From NCBI RefSeq assembly GCF_019402665.1, contig NZ_VSST01000017.1, positions 56,544 to 120,543 on the forward strand: DNA of 64,000 bases, given 5' to 3'. Position 1 is the stretch's first letter, and each line of letters starts with the position of its first letter. Of this stretch, positions 26,377 to 35,200 are shown one piece after another. The stretch is from Bradyrhizobium canariense (GTDB taxonomy: Bacteria; Pseudomonadota; Alphaproteobacteria; Rhizobiales; Xanthobacteraceae). Made by a program: the position numbers and the translations under genes. The notes under the pieces were generated by a model, which was given only the letters and a program-made list of their open reading frames with translations, made no database searches and had not been told where the DNA came from.

Positions 26377-28476
26377 TCCGACCCGAAACGGTCTGGCCGT
26401 CGCGGCAAGATGGATGATCATATCTGCTCCCTGGGTAATTTCGGGTCGGTGCGCTACGCTCACGCGCGTCATACTAAGGTGCCGGAGATTCGCATTGATT
26501 TCCTTCTCCTTCTGTGTGTCGAGATGCGCCGTGCCCTCGTCCAGAAACAGGATCTTTGGTCGGCGATAGAGCGCGCGCGCAAGCAGTACTCGCTGTTTCT
26601 GGCCACTGGATAACGAGCTTCCCATGTCGCCGATGAGGCTGTTGTAGCTCATCGGCATTGCCACGATGTCCTCGTGGATGCCGGCAATTCGCGCGCAATC
26701 GATCATGGCTTGTAGATCGAACGCTGTGTCAAAAAAGCAGATATTGTCGGCAATCGATCCCGACAGCAATTGATCCTCCTGCATCACCGCGCCGATTTGC
26801 TCGCGATAAGCGCGCGGTCCGATCTGGCCCAGCGGAAGGCCGTCGATCAGAACCTCACCGCTCGTTGGCTCGAGCAGCCCAAGCATAATCTTGACAAGAG
26901 TTGACTTGCCGCAGCCCGATGGTCCCATGATCGTCACGAATTGTCCGGGAGCAACGCACAGATTGACGTTGTTAAGAATCAGAGACTCTCCTTCTGCATA
27001 CCGGAAGCACACGTTGCGCAGTTCGATCTCGCCGCGAATCTGTCGGATATATGACAGGTCTCGGTCGTGCCCGCGCTCGAGCGGGGTGAGCGCAATGTCG
27101 GCGAGACGTTCCAGGTGCAGCCCGAGAATGCGGACATCCACCAGCTTCTCGATCAGCAGCGCTGTCCGCTCAGCGAACTGCAACTTGTAGCTGACGAACG
27201 CGAATATCATGCCAACCGTGATGAGGTTGTCCAGTGCGAGGCGAGCGGCGAGGTAGATTGTGATCACGTTCTCCAAGCCGAATATCGTGTCGTTCATCGC
27301 TTTGAAGCTGATCCTCGCCCGACCTAGCCGCACGTTGGCTGTTATATACGCAGCATAGCGGTTCAGCCACTGGCTCTCCCGTTCGTTTTCTCGGTTGAGC
27401 AACTTTAGGCTTTGCACTGCTCGCACGGTTTCGATGAAAGTGGAGTTCTCATCTGCCTTGCTGTGAATGGCCGCTTCGCTCCGTTGCCGGAACATGCTGA
27501 AAAGAGCGAGCCGCAGGGTGGCATACAACGCGAACGCCAGCAGAACAACAAGTCCGAGCTGGACGTTGTAGGTGAACATCAACGCCAGCATCAACACCGA
27601 CATGAGACCGTCAATCAACCCCGTGATCAATCCCTCCGCGAGCACGTTGCGGATGGGCTCGATCGAGTTGAAACGAGACAGGATGTCGCCGATGTGCCGC
27701 TTTTCGAAGAATGAGAGTGGCAAGCGCACCAGATGATGAAACAGCCGCGCGCCGATCTGAAAACTCAACGTGTTCTGCAGAACAAGAATAATGAACGAGC
27801 GGGTCGCGGTCGACGCGACCCGTATCAGGAGAAGCAGAGCGAATCCGAGCCCGAGGACGACCAGGAGATCGACATCGCCTCTGGCGATGACCTCGTCAAC
27901 GGTGAGCTGCATATAGAAAGGGGCGGCGAGGAGAAGAATTTCGATGACCACTGACAGAACTAATATTTGGGCGAGGGCACAAGTGTTCCCGTTCATTCCG
28001 CTCCAGAATACCGAGAACGGCAATCTCACTCTCTCGTCTGTGCGGCAGAACTCTTCAGTGGGCGAGAGCTCGAGCGCGACTCCGGTGAGATGTCTAGATG
28101 CTTCAGCGAGGGGAAACCATTTCTCGCCGGCTGCCGGATCGTGCACCACGATTCCCCTGTTCCTATATGCTTTCAGAACAACGAAATGAGCCATGTCCCA
28201 GTGCAGGATAGCCGGCAGACGCAATTGGCAGAGATGGCCGATCTCGATACGCAGTGGCCGACACGCCAGCCCGAGGCGAGCTGCTATTTCCATGAGGTCG
28301 CGGAGAGTGACCCCTTTTAGGGACACTGGATGCCGGCGCCGCAGGCTGTTCAAGTCAGTTCGATGACCATGATAGGATGCTACCATGGCAAGGCAAGCGA
28401 GCCCGCACTCCGTCGCCTCCGTCTGCCGGATGACCGGGAGGAATCTGCGGCCGCTGAAATTCAATAGTCCCTGCAT
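26095..28476 (-). CDS. C39-peptidase ABC exporter (CvaB/microcin type) with acquired Asp-rich tail
   Basis: The 793-residue protein combines three modules. Residues 1-130 are a C39 leader peptidase with Gln18 and Cys24 (RQTEATECGLACLAM), His97 (DMAHFVVL) and Asp113 (VVHDPA), all catalytic residues present. Residues about 160-440 form the six-helix export domain. Residues about 480-700 are the ATPase: GPSGCGKSTLVKI, LSSGQKQRVLLARAL, ILFLDEGTAHLD and switch His in SVAHRPEI. It should cut a double-glycine leader and export the core through CvaA-like and TolC-like partners. Residues 701-793 are extra and homologous to the Asp-rich protein at 31.6 kb, so the natural end was probably near 700. The fusion protein gene lies 15 bases upstream and the precursor gene beyond it. 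Confidence 0.9.
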   Translation of the reverse strand: MQGLLNFSGRRFLPVIRQTEATECGLACLAMVASYHGHRTDLNSLRRRHPVSLKGVTLRDLMEIAARLGLACRPLRIEIGHLCQLRLPAILHWDMAHFVVLKAYRNRGIVVHDPAAGEKWFPLAEASRHLTGVALELSPTEEFCRTDERVRLPFSVFWSGMNGNTCALAQILVLSVVIEILLLAAPFYMQLTVDEVIARGDVDLLVVLGLGFALLLLIRVASTATRSFIILVLQNTLSFQIGARLFHHLVRLPLSFFEKRHIGDILSRFNSIEPIRNVLAEGLITGLIDGLMSVLMLALMFTYNVQLGLVVLLAFALYATLRLALFSMFRQRSEAAIHSKADENSTFIETVRAVQSLKLLNRENERESQWLNRYAAYITANVRLGRARISFKAMNDTIFGLENVITIYLAARLALDNLITVGMIFAFVSYKLQFAERTALLIEKLVDVRILGLHLERLADIALTPLERGHDRDLSYIRQIRGEIELRNVCFRYAEGESLILNNVNLCVAPGQFVTIMGPSGCGKSTLVKIMLGLLEPTSGEVLIDGLPLGQIGPRAYREQIGAVMQEDQLLSGSIADNICFFDTAFDLQAMIDCARIAGIHEDIVAMPMSYNSLIGDMGSSLSSGQKQRVLLARALYRRPKILFLDEGTAHLDTQKEKEINANLRHLSMTRVSVAHRPEITQGADMIIHLAATARPFRVGMTSLRREAGAAQDVGVTGFAAEGAKSAETDDCPGDATGDGSKRDGDWKDAKDDDCHSKDCCQLRKDCTPKPSDDGGKGDNPGEALARIDFSRC

Positions 28477-28491
28477 GGGCTACATCCTTGG

Positions 28492-29742
28492 CTACATCCT
28501 TGCGCTTACCACCGGATCAAGCAGCCACCTCATCAGGGACCGCTGCTCAAGGATAACGTCGGCCCTGAGCAGCATGTCCGGCTGAAGCGGCATCTTACGG
28601 CCATAGGCGTCGATGTCGGGCCGCTCGAGAGCCGCAGTCACACGGTAAGCCGGTTCCTTGAGGGCGATCGGCCCGGTCGTTTCGTTGCCGGTCAGAATGG
28701 TGTGAGAGACGTTGGTCACGCTGCCGCGGTAGGTGCCGAATTTCTGATAAGGAAATGCTTCGTAAAGTATCCTAACCTGCTGGCCGGGGCGCACAAAACC
28801 AAACGCGCGTGTCGGAAAGAACAGCTCCGCCTGCAAGTGCGCATCAATGGGAATGATTTCGAGCTGCATATGCCGAGGATCCGCGATTTGGCCCATTGTC
28901 GCCTGCAGCGTGGACACGCGCCCACTCGTTGACGCCTTGATAACGTAAGCCTGCCGCCCATTTACCTCCGCCACGCGCTGTTCGATCGAGGAGAGTTCAT
29001 TACGCAGTCCTCGGATCCTCTCTGCGGCGATGGTTGGGAGTTGCTCGAGTGTATGCCGAGCGTCTGTCAACTGAGTGTGTCGCGCGGTGATCTGCTGATC
29101 GAGCGACACCACACTCTGCTTTTGCTCAAGTGCGGCCTGCTCGCGGCGCTTGAGCTCAATCGTTGGCAATGCGCCGCTCGCGGTTAGCTTAGCGCCCGTT
29201 GATACGAAGCTCTCGGAAAGTTTCAGTCGCTCGTTTTGGATGTTCCGCTGGTCCTCGAGTTGGACAATTTCTCCTTCAATCCCCTTGATCGTGGAACCGA
29301 GGCGATCCCGTTCTGAGGCGGTTCGGCGATCTTCGGCATCGATCTGTCGCTCGACCACATTGCGTTGCTGCGTCAGCACCGCAAGTACGGTCGCATTGAC
29401 GTCATCGCCATTGGCCGTGATTTGGGAAGTGACTATGGTCAGGAGCGGGTCACCCTCCGCAACCTCTTGCCCCTCCTTCACGTGTATCGCCTTGATGAAG
29501 CCCTGTTGTGATACGAAAATCTTAGCTGTGCCGGAGGTCGGCGTCAGATACCCGGAGACGGTCTCTTTGCGAGCGTATTGCGCGATGGAGAGAAAACACA
29601 AAATGAATACAACGAGCGCCGCAAGGCTCCAGCTAAGCAGTGTGCTCGACAGCGGCTGCAGCAATACGACCTCACCCCAGGTGTGGCGCTGATGCAAAAA
29701 GTCGACGGCTTCCTTACGAAACAGAGTTGGTCGGTTCGCCAT
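28492..29742 (-). CDS. CvaA/HlyD-like periplasmic fusion protein for microcin export
   Basis: The 416-residue adaptor has one N-terminal membrane helix (SWSLAALVVFILCFLSIAQY), a biotinyl-lipoyl-like half (AKIFVSQQGFIKAIHVKEGQ, then EVAEGDPLLTI), a long coiled coil at about residues 120-245 (RTASERDRLGSTIKG and following), the second lipoyl half (IKASTSGRVSTLQATMGQI) and a beta-barrel region. It links the inner-membrane exporter to a TolC-type channel. ATG 29742 gives MANRPTLFRKEAVDFL, typical for CvaA relatives. The exporter gene follows at 15 bases. No outer-membrane channel gene is in the window. Confidence 0.87.
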   Translation of the reverse strand: MANRPTLFRKEAVDFLHQRHTWGEVVLLQPLSSTLLSWSLAALVVFILCFLSIAQYARKETVSGYLTPTSGTAKIFVSQQGFIKAIHVKEGQEVAEGDPLLTIVTSQITANGDDVNATVLAVLTQQRNVVERQIDAEDRRTASERDRLGSTIKGIEGEIVQLEDQRNIQNERLKLSESFVSTGAKLTASGALPTIELKRREQAALEQKQSVVSLDQQITARHTQLTDARHTLEQLPTIAAERIRGLRNELSSIEQRVAEVNGRQAYVIKASTSGRVSTLQATMGQIADPRHMQLEIIPIDAHLQAELFFPTRAFGFVRPGQQVRILYEAFPYQKFGTYRGSVTNVSHTILTGNETTGPIALKEPAYRVTAALERPDIDAYGRKMPLQPDMLLRADVILEQRSLMRWLLDPVVSARM

Positions 29743-29810
29743 GGACGCACCTTGCTGAAGCGCTGCGCGGAGTATCTTCCGCCAAAGCAAGACTGCGGAT
29801 GGATACCGGA

Positions 29811-29840
29811 GAACCGCTTCTCCTGATGGAGAAGCGGTTC
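29811..29840 (-). promoter_or_regulatory. Perfect 13-base-pair stem-loop between precursor and fusion-protein genes
   Basis: GAACCGCTTCTCC (29811-29823) and GGAGAAGCGGTTC (29828-29840) are perfect inverted repeats around TGAT. On the transcribed (minus) strand it lies 17 bases after the precursor stop and about 70 bases before the fusion-protein start. No U-run follows, so it is more likely an RNA-stabilising or partial-attenuation hairpin that raises precursor output over exporter output. Confidence 0.65.
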
Positions 29841-29857
29841 GCCGATGCATCCCGCCT

Positions 29858-30058
29858 TTACCCAATAAAGACTTGGGACTGCTTGGACAGCAGGCCAACC
29901 TGAACTTGGTTTCCGCTGAGCACATTGATGTCGCCAGTTCGGATCAGTGATCCGCCATCATGGCAGCCACCGCCACAGCCGCCGGTGCCGGCGGCCACGA
30001 GGTCGAGCTCCTCATCAGACAGTTCGATAGGGTGAGCAAGATTGGTCATCTCTAGCAT
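29858..30058 (-). CDS. Microcin/bacteriocin-like precursor peptide with double-glycine-type leader
   Basis: The 66-residue peptide starts MLEMTNLAHPIELSDEELDL and continues VAAG. The pattern LSxEELDxVxxG is the classic leader recognised by C39 peptidases, so cleavage is expected after residue 24 (Ala-Gly). The core is about 42 residues: it begins TGGCGGGCHDGGSLIR, Gly-rich with two Cys four residues apart that could form a disulfide or be modified, and ends in a hydrophobic, Gln/Val-rich part (GNQVQVGLLSKQSQVFIG). ATG 30058 follows AAAGGAGACCAAC, an excellent ribosome site. The C39 exporter and its fusion protein are next on the same strand. No modification enzyme or immunity gene is obvious. 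The activity is unknown. Confidence 0.85.
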   Translation of the reverse strand: MLEMTNLAHPIELSDEELDLVAAGTGGCGGGCHDGGSLIRTGDINVLSGNQVQVGLLSKQSQVFIG

Positions 30059-30810
30059 GTTGGTCTCCTTTCGGGTTAGGTGGCGGAACATTGATGTAAC
30101 TGTTGCCACGTCATCACTAGGTGCAAGACGCCGATCTGGATGCACGGTCGCGCAAATTTTGTGAGCGGCAAGTGTTTCACGCTTGTTGTATCGTGATTTT
30201 TGCAATGTCGTATGCAAGGCGCTTTAAGTAGAAGTCAGGGCGGCTTCGTCAGAGTGAGTTGGAGGTTCTGGTCTGCTGGATGTTCTGCGCGGCCGAGATG
30301 CGACATTGCGCCTTCCGAAGGAAAGCGCGTTGACGCGCCATGTGGCGAGCTCGGTCCGGGAAGCGCCTTAGCTTGATTCGATGGCTCATCGCGAAAGGTG
30401 CGCAAGTCGACGCGTGTTTTGACATAGTGTGTTGGGAGGGTGCGTCGAATGTCCTTCGGTGGCATTACGCGGGACTCGGACCCGTTGCGTGCTCTGAAGT
30501 TTTAAACGCGACTAGCGACGATGTTGACGTTGCCCATTTTCGAAGTTGGCTCGAGGACTTACGTTGCTGCTCGCAGCGGCTCACCTGGCCGGGGAGCACG
30601 ACAAGCCATGGTCCGCCTGCACCCCTGACGACCACGTTTGCCCTTTGGTGATCGGGAAAAAAAATTGAAAACTTCCGGGAACGAAGTCGCTGCTTGCTGA
30701 CTTGAGTTCGCCGACAGCCGATTTCGTTTTTATTTAAAATCGGTCATTTAAATAAATTGTAAATGCGCGGCATAAAATGCCGCAGTGCCTTACGAGGGGT
30801 GACTTCGACC
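30059..30810. other. Divergent intergenic region between the two export units
   Basis: About 750 bases separate the leftward precursor gene from the rightward ECF sigma gene. Promoters for both should lie here. The sequence turns AT-rich at 30650-30770 (TTTTTATTTAAAATCGGTCA). A perfect inverted repeat, GCGGCAT-AAA-ATGCCGC, occupies 30767-30783, just before the sigma gene. Short frames on both strands (for example 30340-30651 plus) have no family match. Confidence 0.5.
30767..30783. promoter_or_regulatory. 7-base inverted repeat upstream of the ECF sigma gene
   Basis: GCGGCAT (30767-30773) and ATGCCGC (30777-30783) flank AAA. It lies about 30 bases before the chosen sigma start, next to an AT-rich promoter-like stretch. 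It may be an operator or an early mRNA hairpin. Confidence 0.4.
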
Positions 30811-31428
30811 ATGCCCCATCAGTGCCTCGATTTAACGAAGGCAAGGTCTCGCTCCGGCGCAGCGCGCCATGACAGCTGTCTCACTGGCGAGACGGCTCTT
30901 AATTACGAAACAGCTCTGCTTGAGTGCGCCTCCGGATCGCAGTCCGCCGTCGGCAGGATCTACGCGCGCGAGAAGGAGCAGTTGCGCGCGATGGCGCACC
31001 GTATCGTGCACGACAGATCGCGTTCCGAGGACGTCATCCACGACGCATTCGCGCAGATTCTCCGATATGCGAAAAACTTCGATCCTGCACGCGGATCCGC
31101 CCGGGGCTGGATCTACGCGATCGTCCGCAACACGGCGCTCAAGATGCGCCAGAACGCCAGGCGCGAACTCGCGCTGGAGGACGAAGCATTGAATGCCATC
31201 TGTGCGCGGGAACAGACGGTTCCGAACCCTGCCTTCTGTATCCCAGACAGCATGACGTTGCGAACCATGCTCGATCAACTCGAGCCACAGCGCCGCGCGA
31301 GCCTTCTCTTGGCGATCGTCGACGGGCGCACGCACGAGGAGATTTCCGAATACCTCCAGGTTCCCGTCGGAACCGTCAAAGCGTGGATCCGGAGAGAGCT
31401 CGTGGCCATGCGCCGGCAGCTCGAATGA
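30811..31428 (+). CDS. ECF-type RNA polymerase sigma factor
   Basis: The 205-residue protein has sigma region 2 (AVGRIYAREKEQLRAMAHRI, then SEDVIHDAFAQILRYAKNFD), a region 2.4-like GSARGWIYAIVRNTALKMRQ, and region 4 (LLAIVDGRTHEEISEYLQVP, then VGTVKAWIRRELVAMRRQL). It is thus a group IV sigma factor. Its target genes probably include the Asp-rich, repeat and secretion genes behind it, which is inference from position. No anti-sigma gene is adjacent. I chose ATG 30811 behind GAGGGG; a start at 30763 would add 16 residues but sits within the inverted-repeat region. Confidence 0.85.
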   Translation: MPHQCLDLTKARSRSGAARHDSCLTGETALNYETALLECASGSQSAVGRIYAREKEQLRAMAHRIVHDRSRSEDVIHDAFAQILRYAKNFDPARGSARGWIYAIVRNTALKMRQNARRELALEDEALNAICAREQTVPNPAFCIPDSMTLRTMLDQLEPQRRASLLLAIVDGRTHEEISEYLQVPVGTVKAWIRRELVAMRRQLE

Positions 31429-31571
31429 AGCGTGAAACTATTTTTCTCGCCGCTGCATCCATAGGTGTGCTTCGGCGACAGTAGGAGTGACGGCGTGGTG
31501 ATCCGGGCAGGGCACGCGCGCGTGGCGCAGGTGCCTGTGACCGTCGCAAAGCTGAAGCGAGGAACGAAGCC

Positions 31572-32132
31572 ATGTCTATCCTGAGCAGTGTGATGACCAT
31601 TCTCGGACTGATAAAGCTCACGGGAACCGGCGTCCCAGCCGAGGAATGCACGTCAACCAAGCCGGACGACTGTGGCGACGGCAAGCAGTCAAAGTGGAAT
31701 GACGATCACAGCGGTAACGACGAGTATTCGACCGGCGACGGCAAAGAAAATTACTCCAAGCTTAGCGGCATGGGCGCTTACCCGAAAGACGGCACCTACC
31801 CAGAGCACGATGGGGGCTGGAAGGATGCCAAGGACGGTGAATACCAGCCCAAGGACCATTGCGATCTCCAGCCGGCTGACGATGGCAGCAGGGGCGACAC
31901 CGATCGCAGTCCTGGTGACGCGCTGGCCAAGTTCGACTTCTCCCACGGTGAGTTCGCGGGTGATTTCAGCTCGCACGGTCCAGATCATTCGGGTGACATA
32001 CACGGCGCGCTCGCTTCGATGTCTTCCGACGATGCGCTCGAATACGCCATCGGTTTGATGGGCCCAATGGATCACTTCGACGTGGGGCATTTCGACACGG
32101 CGACGGATACGTCGCACGACACGGGCGCCTGA
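31572..32132 (+). CDS. Asp/Gly/His-rich protein of the export island (paralogue of the exporter tail)
   Basis: The 186-residue protein begins with a short hydrophobic segment (MSILSSVMTILGLIKLTGTG) and is then strongly acidic. It has blocks such as KPDDCGDGKQSKWNDDHSG, DGGWKDAKDGEYQPKDHCDL, SPGDALAKFDFSHGEF and a His/Asp-rich end (MDHFDVGHFDTATDTSHD). It has three Cys, no RTX nonapeptides and no known domain. Acidic and His-rich runs could bind metal ions. ATG 31572 follows GAGGAACGAAGCC. It lies between the sigma gene and the giant repeat protein. A decayed copy is fused to the CvaB-like exporter, so relatives were once linked to both export arms. It may be a secreted substrate or an accessory factor. 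Function is unknown. Confidence 0.75.
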   Translation: MSILSSVMTILGLIKLTGTGVPAEECTSTKPDDCGDGKQSKWNDDHSGNDEYSTGDGKENYSKLSGMGAYPKDGTYPEHDGGWKDAKDGEYQPKDHCDLQPADDGSRGDTDRSPGDALAKFDFSHGEFAGDFSSHGPDHSGDIHGALASMSSDDALEYAIGLMGPMDHFDVGHFDTATDTSHDTGA

Positions 32133-32205
32133 CAGGCCGAAGAGGCTCGTCTGGCGGTGGATGCTGCCGGGCGAGAGTGGTTTTTGAACAAGAAAGGCGG
32201 CGGTC

Positions 32206-35200
32206 ATGCACCAGATAGAAAAGCGCGACTTGCTCGAACGAGAGCGGAAGATTTTCGAAGCCGGAGTGCAGCGTGCCGACAAGCGATCCGGCTCTTTCAG
32301 TTTCTTGACCCGGTCATTCTTTATCGCCCAGCTAGTTGCCTGCGAGGAGTTTCTTGCCGCCCCGTTCAAATCTGCGCTGGCCAGGCAAGAAGACGCGACA
32401 GCCGCTCAGGCAGGTGCGGGGCCGCAAGGAACAAACGACGAGCTGCCTGCGAGCGACCCCGCGCAACCGGGCTGGGAGGATGAGAGGCCCAAGGGGGCGG
32501 CCGCCTCGTCGGACACGCATGTGGCTCAGCTCGATCCGACCGGGCGCTTGGCGGAGCCGCATGAAGACGCGCCCAGACCGAGCACCGCTCGTGGCGAAGC
32601 AGTTGCTACTGCGAGCTCTGGGGGTGGGGGTGGGGGTGGGGGTGGGGGTGGCGACGATGTCGATTCTTGCAAGCACCATGGTCACATCTCAGCCGACCTT
32701 AGTTGCGTCAACTCGCTGTCAGCGGATTCCGACCTCGGAAGCATCGAATCCGTTCGGTCTAACTTGCTTAGCGACTCGTTTAGCCCGTCGATCATCAGCT
32801 CCTTTCCCCTGCTTGGAATGATCGGCGATGTGAGCAATGACGTGGTGGTAGGGATTGCGCCGGTTGCGGCGATGGTGCCGCCGGCGCTCGGGACGAGCGA
32901 CACCGTCAGCACGCTATCCGATGACGAGGCCGGCGCGATCGCGCCGCTTGAGGCGGCGGTGCAGCCGACGCTATCAACTCTGGCCGACACCGCTGGCACG
33001 CTGCCCAACGATGTGGTTGGTACGATTACTTCAGTCGAGGCGGCTGTGATGCCGGCACTCGCCACGGCGACCGACACAGTCAGCACGCTACCTAAGGACG
33101 TGGTTGGCGCCATTGCGCCGGCCGAGGCGGCGGTGCCGCCGGCACCCGCGACGGCAGCCGAAACTGTCAGCGCGCTGCCGAACGACGTGGTTGGCGCAAT
33201 TGCGCCGGTCAAGGCGGCTGTGATGCCGGCACTCGCCACGGCGAGCGACACCGTCAGCGCGCTGCCCAACGACGTGGCCGGCGCGATCGCGCCGCTTGAG
33301 GCGGCGGCGCAGCCGATGCTAGCGACTCTGGCTGACACTGCGGGCACGCTACCCAACGAAGTCGCCGGCGCCATTGCGCCGGTTGAGGCGGCTGTAATGC
33401 CGGCACTCGCCTCGGCGCCCCTCAGCGCACTGCCGAACGACGTAGTTGGCGCAATTGCGCCGGCCGAGGCGGCGGTGCCTCCGGCACTCGCGACGGCAGC
33501 CGAAACTGTCAGCGCGCCGCCGAACAACGTGGTTGGCGCAATTGCGCCGGTCGAGGCGGCTGTGATGCCGGCACTCGCCGCGGCGAGCGACACCGTCAGC
33601 GCGCTGCCCAACGATGTGGCCGGCGCGATCGCGCCGGTTGAGGCGGCGGCGCAGCCGACGTTATCGACTCTGGCCGACACTGCAGGCACGCTACCCAACG
33701 ACGTGGTCGGCGCCATTGCGCCGGTCGCGGCGACGGTGCCGCCAGCACTCGCGACGGCGACCGACGCCGTCAGTGTGCTGCCCAACGACGTGGCCGGCGC
33801 GATCACGCCGCTCGAGGCGGCGACGCAGCCGACGCTATCGACGCTGGCCGACACTGCGGGTACGCTGCCCGACGACATGGTTGGCGCGATCGCGCCGGTC
33901 GAGGCGACGGTGCCGCCTGCGCTCGCGACGGCTATCGACACCGTGAGCACGGTGAGCAACGAGGTGGTTGGCCAGACGAGGGGTCCAGACGCTCAGTCGA
34001 GCGCGTTGTCGCAAACGGTTGCATCGGACAGCACGGGAACTCACACCTTTGATAGTTCAGCACCCCCCCTTGAGATCGCGGAGTCGGCACTGACCACGGG
34101 TAACGGTGCGCCTGGTGATGTATCCCAGCCCACCGATGTGGCTGGCAATGCTCTTGCGAGTGGCGCGCCGGTCCTTGAGACGAGCGAGCATGTGCTCACC
34201 ACAACAGCTGCCGCTTCGACCGATCCGCCGAGCCAGCTGTCGCATCCGGCCAATACGGCGAGTGTGACTGGCGACGCTTTGGCGGGTGCGGCGCCGGTGG
34301 CTGACATGACCGAGCCGGTGCTCACTGCGACAGCTGCGGCTCCGACCGATCCATCGAGCGAACTGTCGGATCCGGCCGACACGGCGAGTGTGGCTGGCGA
34401 GGCTTTGGCGAGTCCCGCACCACTGGCTGCCATGATTGAGCCGGTGCTCACCACAACAGCAGCGGCTCCGACCGATGCGCCGAGCGACGTGTCGCAGCAA
34501 CCGGCCGACACGGGCAGCGTAGCTGGCGATGCTTTGGCAAGTGTGGCGCCGGTCGCGGACACGAACGAGCCGGTGCTCACCACAACAGCTGACGCGCTGA
34601 CCGATCCGACCAGCGACGTGTCGAAACCCGCCGATACGGGCAGTGTGGCTGGCGATGCTCTGGCGAGTACGGCGCCGGTCGCGGACACGAGCGAGCCGGT
34701 GCTCACCACAACGGCTGCCGCGCTGACAGACCCGACCAGCGACGTCTCGCATCCGGCCGATACGGGCAGTGTGGCTGGCGATGCTCTGGCGAGTGCGGCG
34801 CCGGTCGCGGACACGAGCGAGCCGGTGCTCACCACAACAGGTGTCGCGCTGACCGACCCGACGAGCGACGTCTCGCATCCGGCCGATGCGGGCAGTGTGG
34901 CTGACGATGCTTTGGCGAGTGCGGCGCCGGTCGCGGACACGAGCGAGCCGGTGCTCACCACAACGGCTGCCGCGCTGACCGACCCGACGAGCGACGTCTC
35001 GCATCCGGCCGATACGGGCAGTGTGGCTGGCGATGCTCTGGCGAGTGCGGCGCCGGTCGCGGACACGAGCGAGCCGGTGCTCACCACAACAGCTGCCGCG
35101 CTGACCGATCCGACCAGCGAGGTGTCGCAACCGGCCGACACCGCCAGCGTGGCTGGCAATGCTTTGGCGGTTGCGGCACCGGCCGCTAACACGGCCGAGC

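Noticed and set aside
29811..29840. Rho-independent terminator after the precursor gene
   Set aside because: The stem is perfect, but no T-run follows on the transcribed strand; kept as an RNA hairpin instead.
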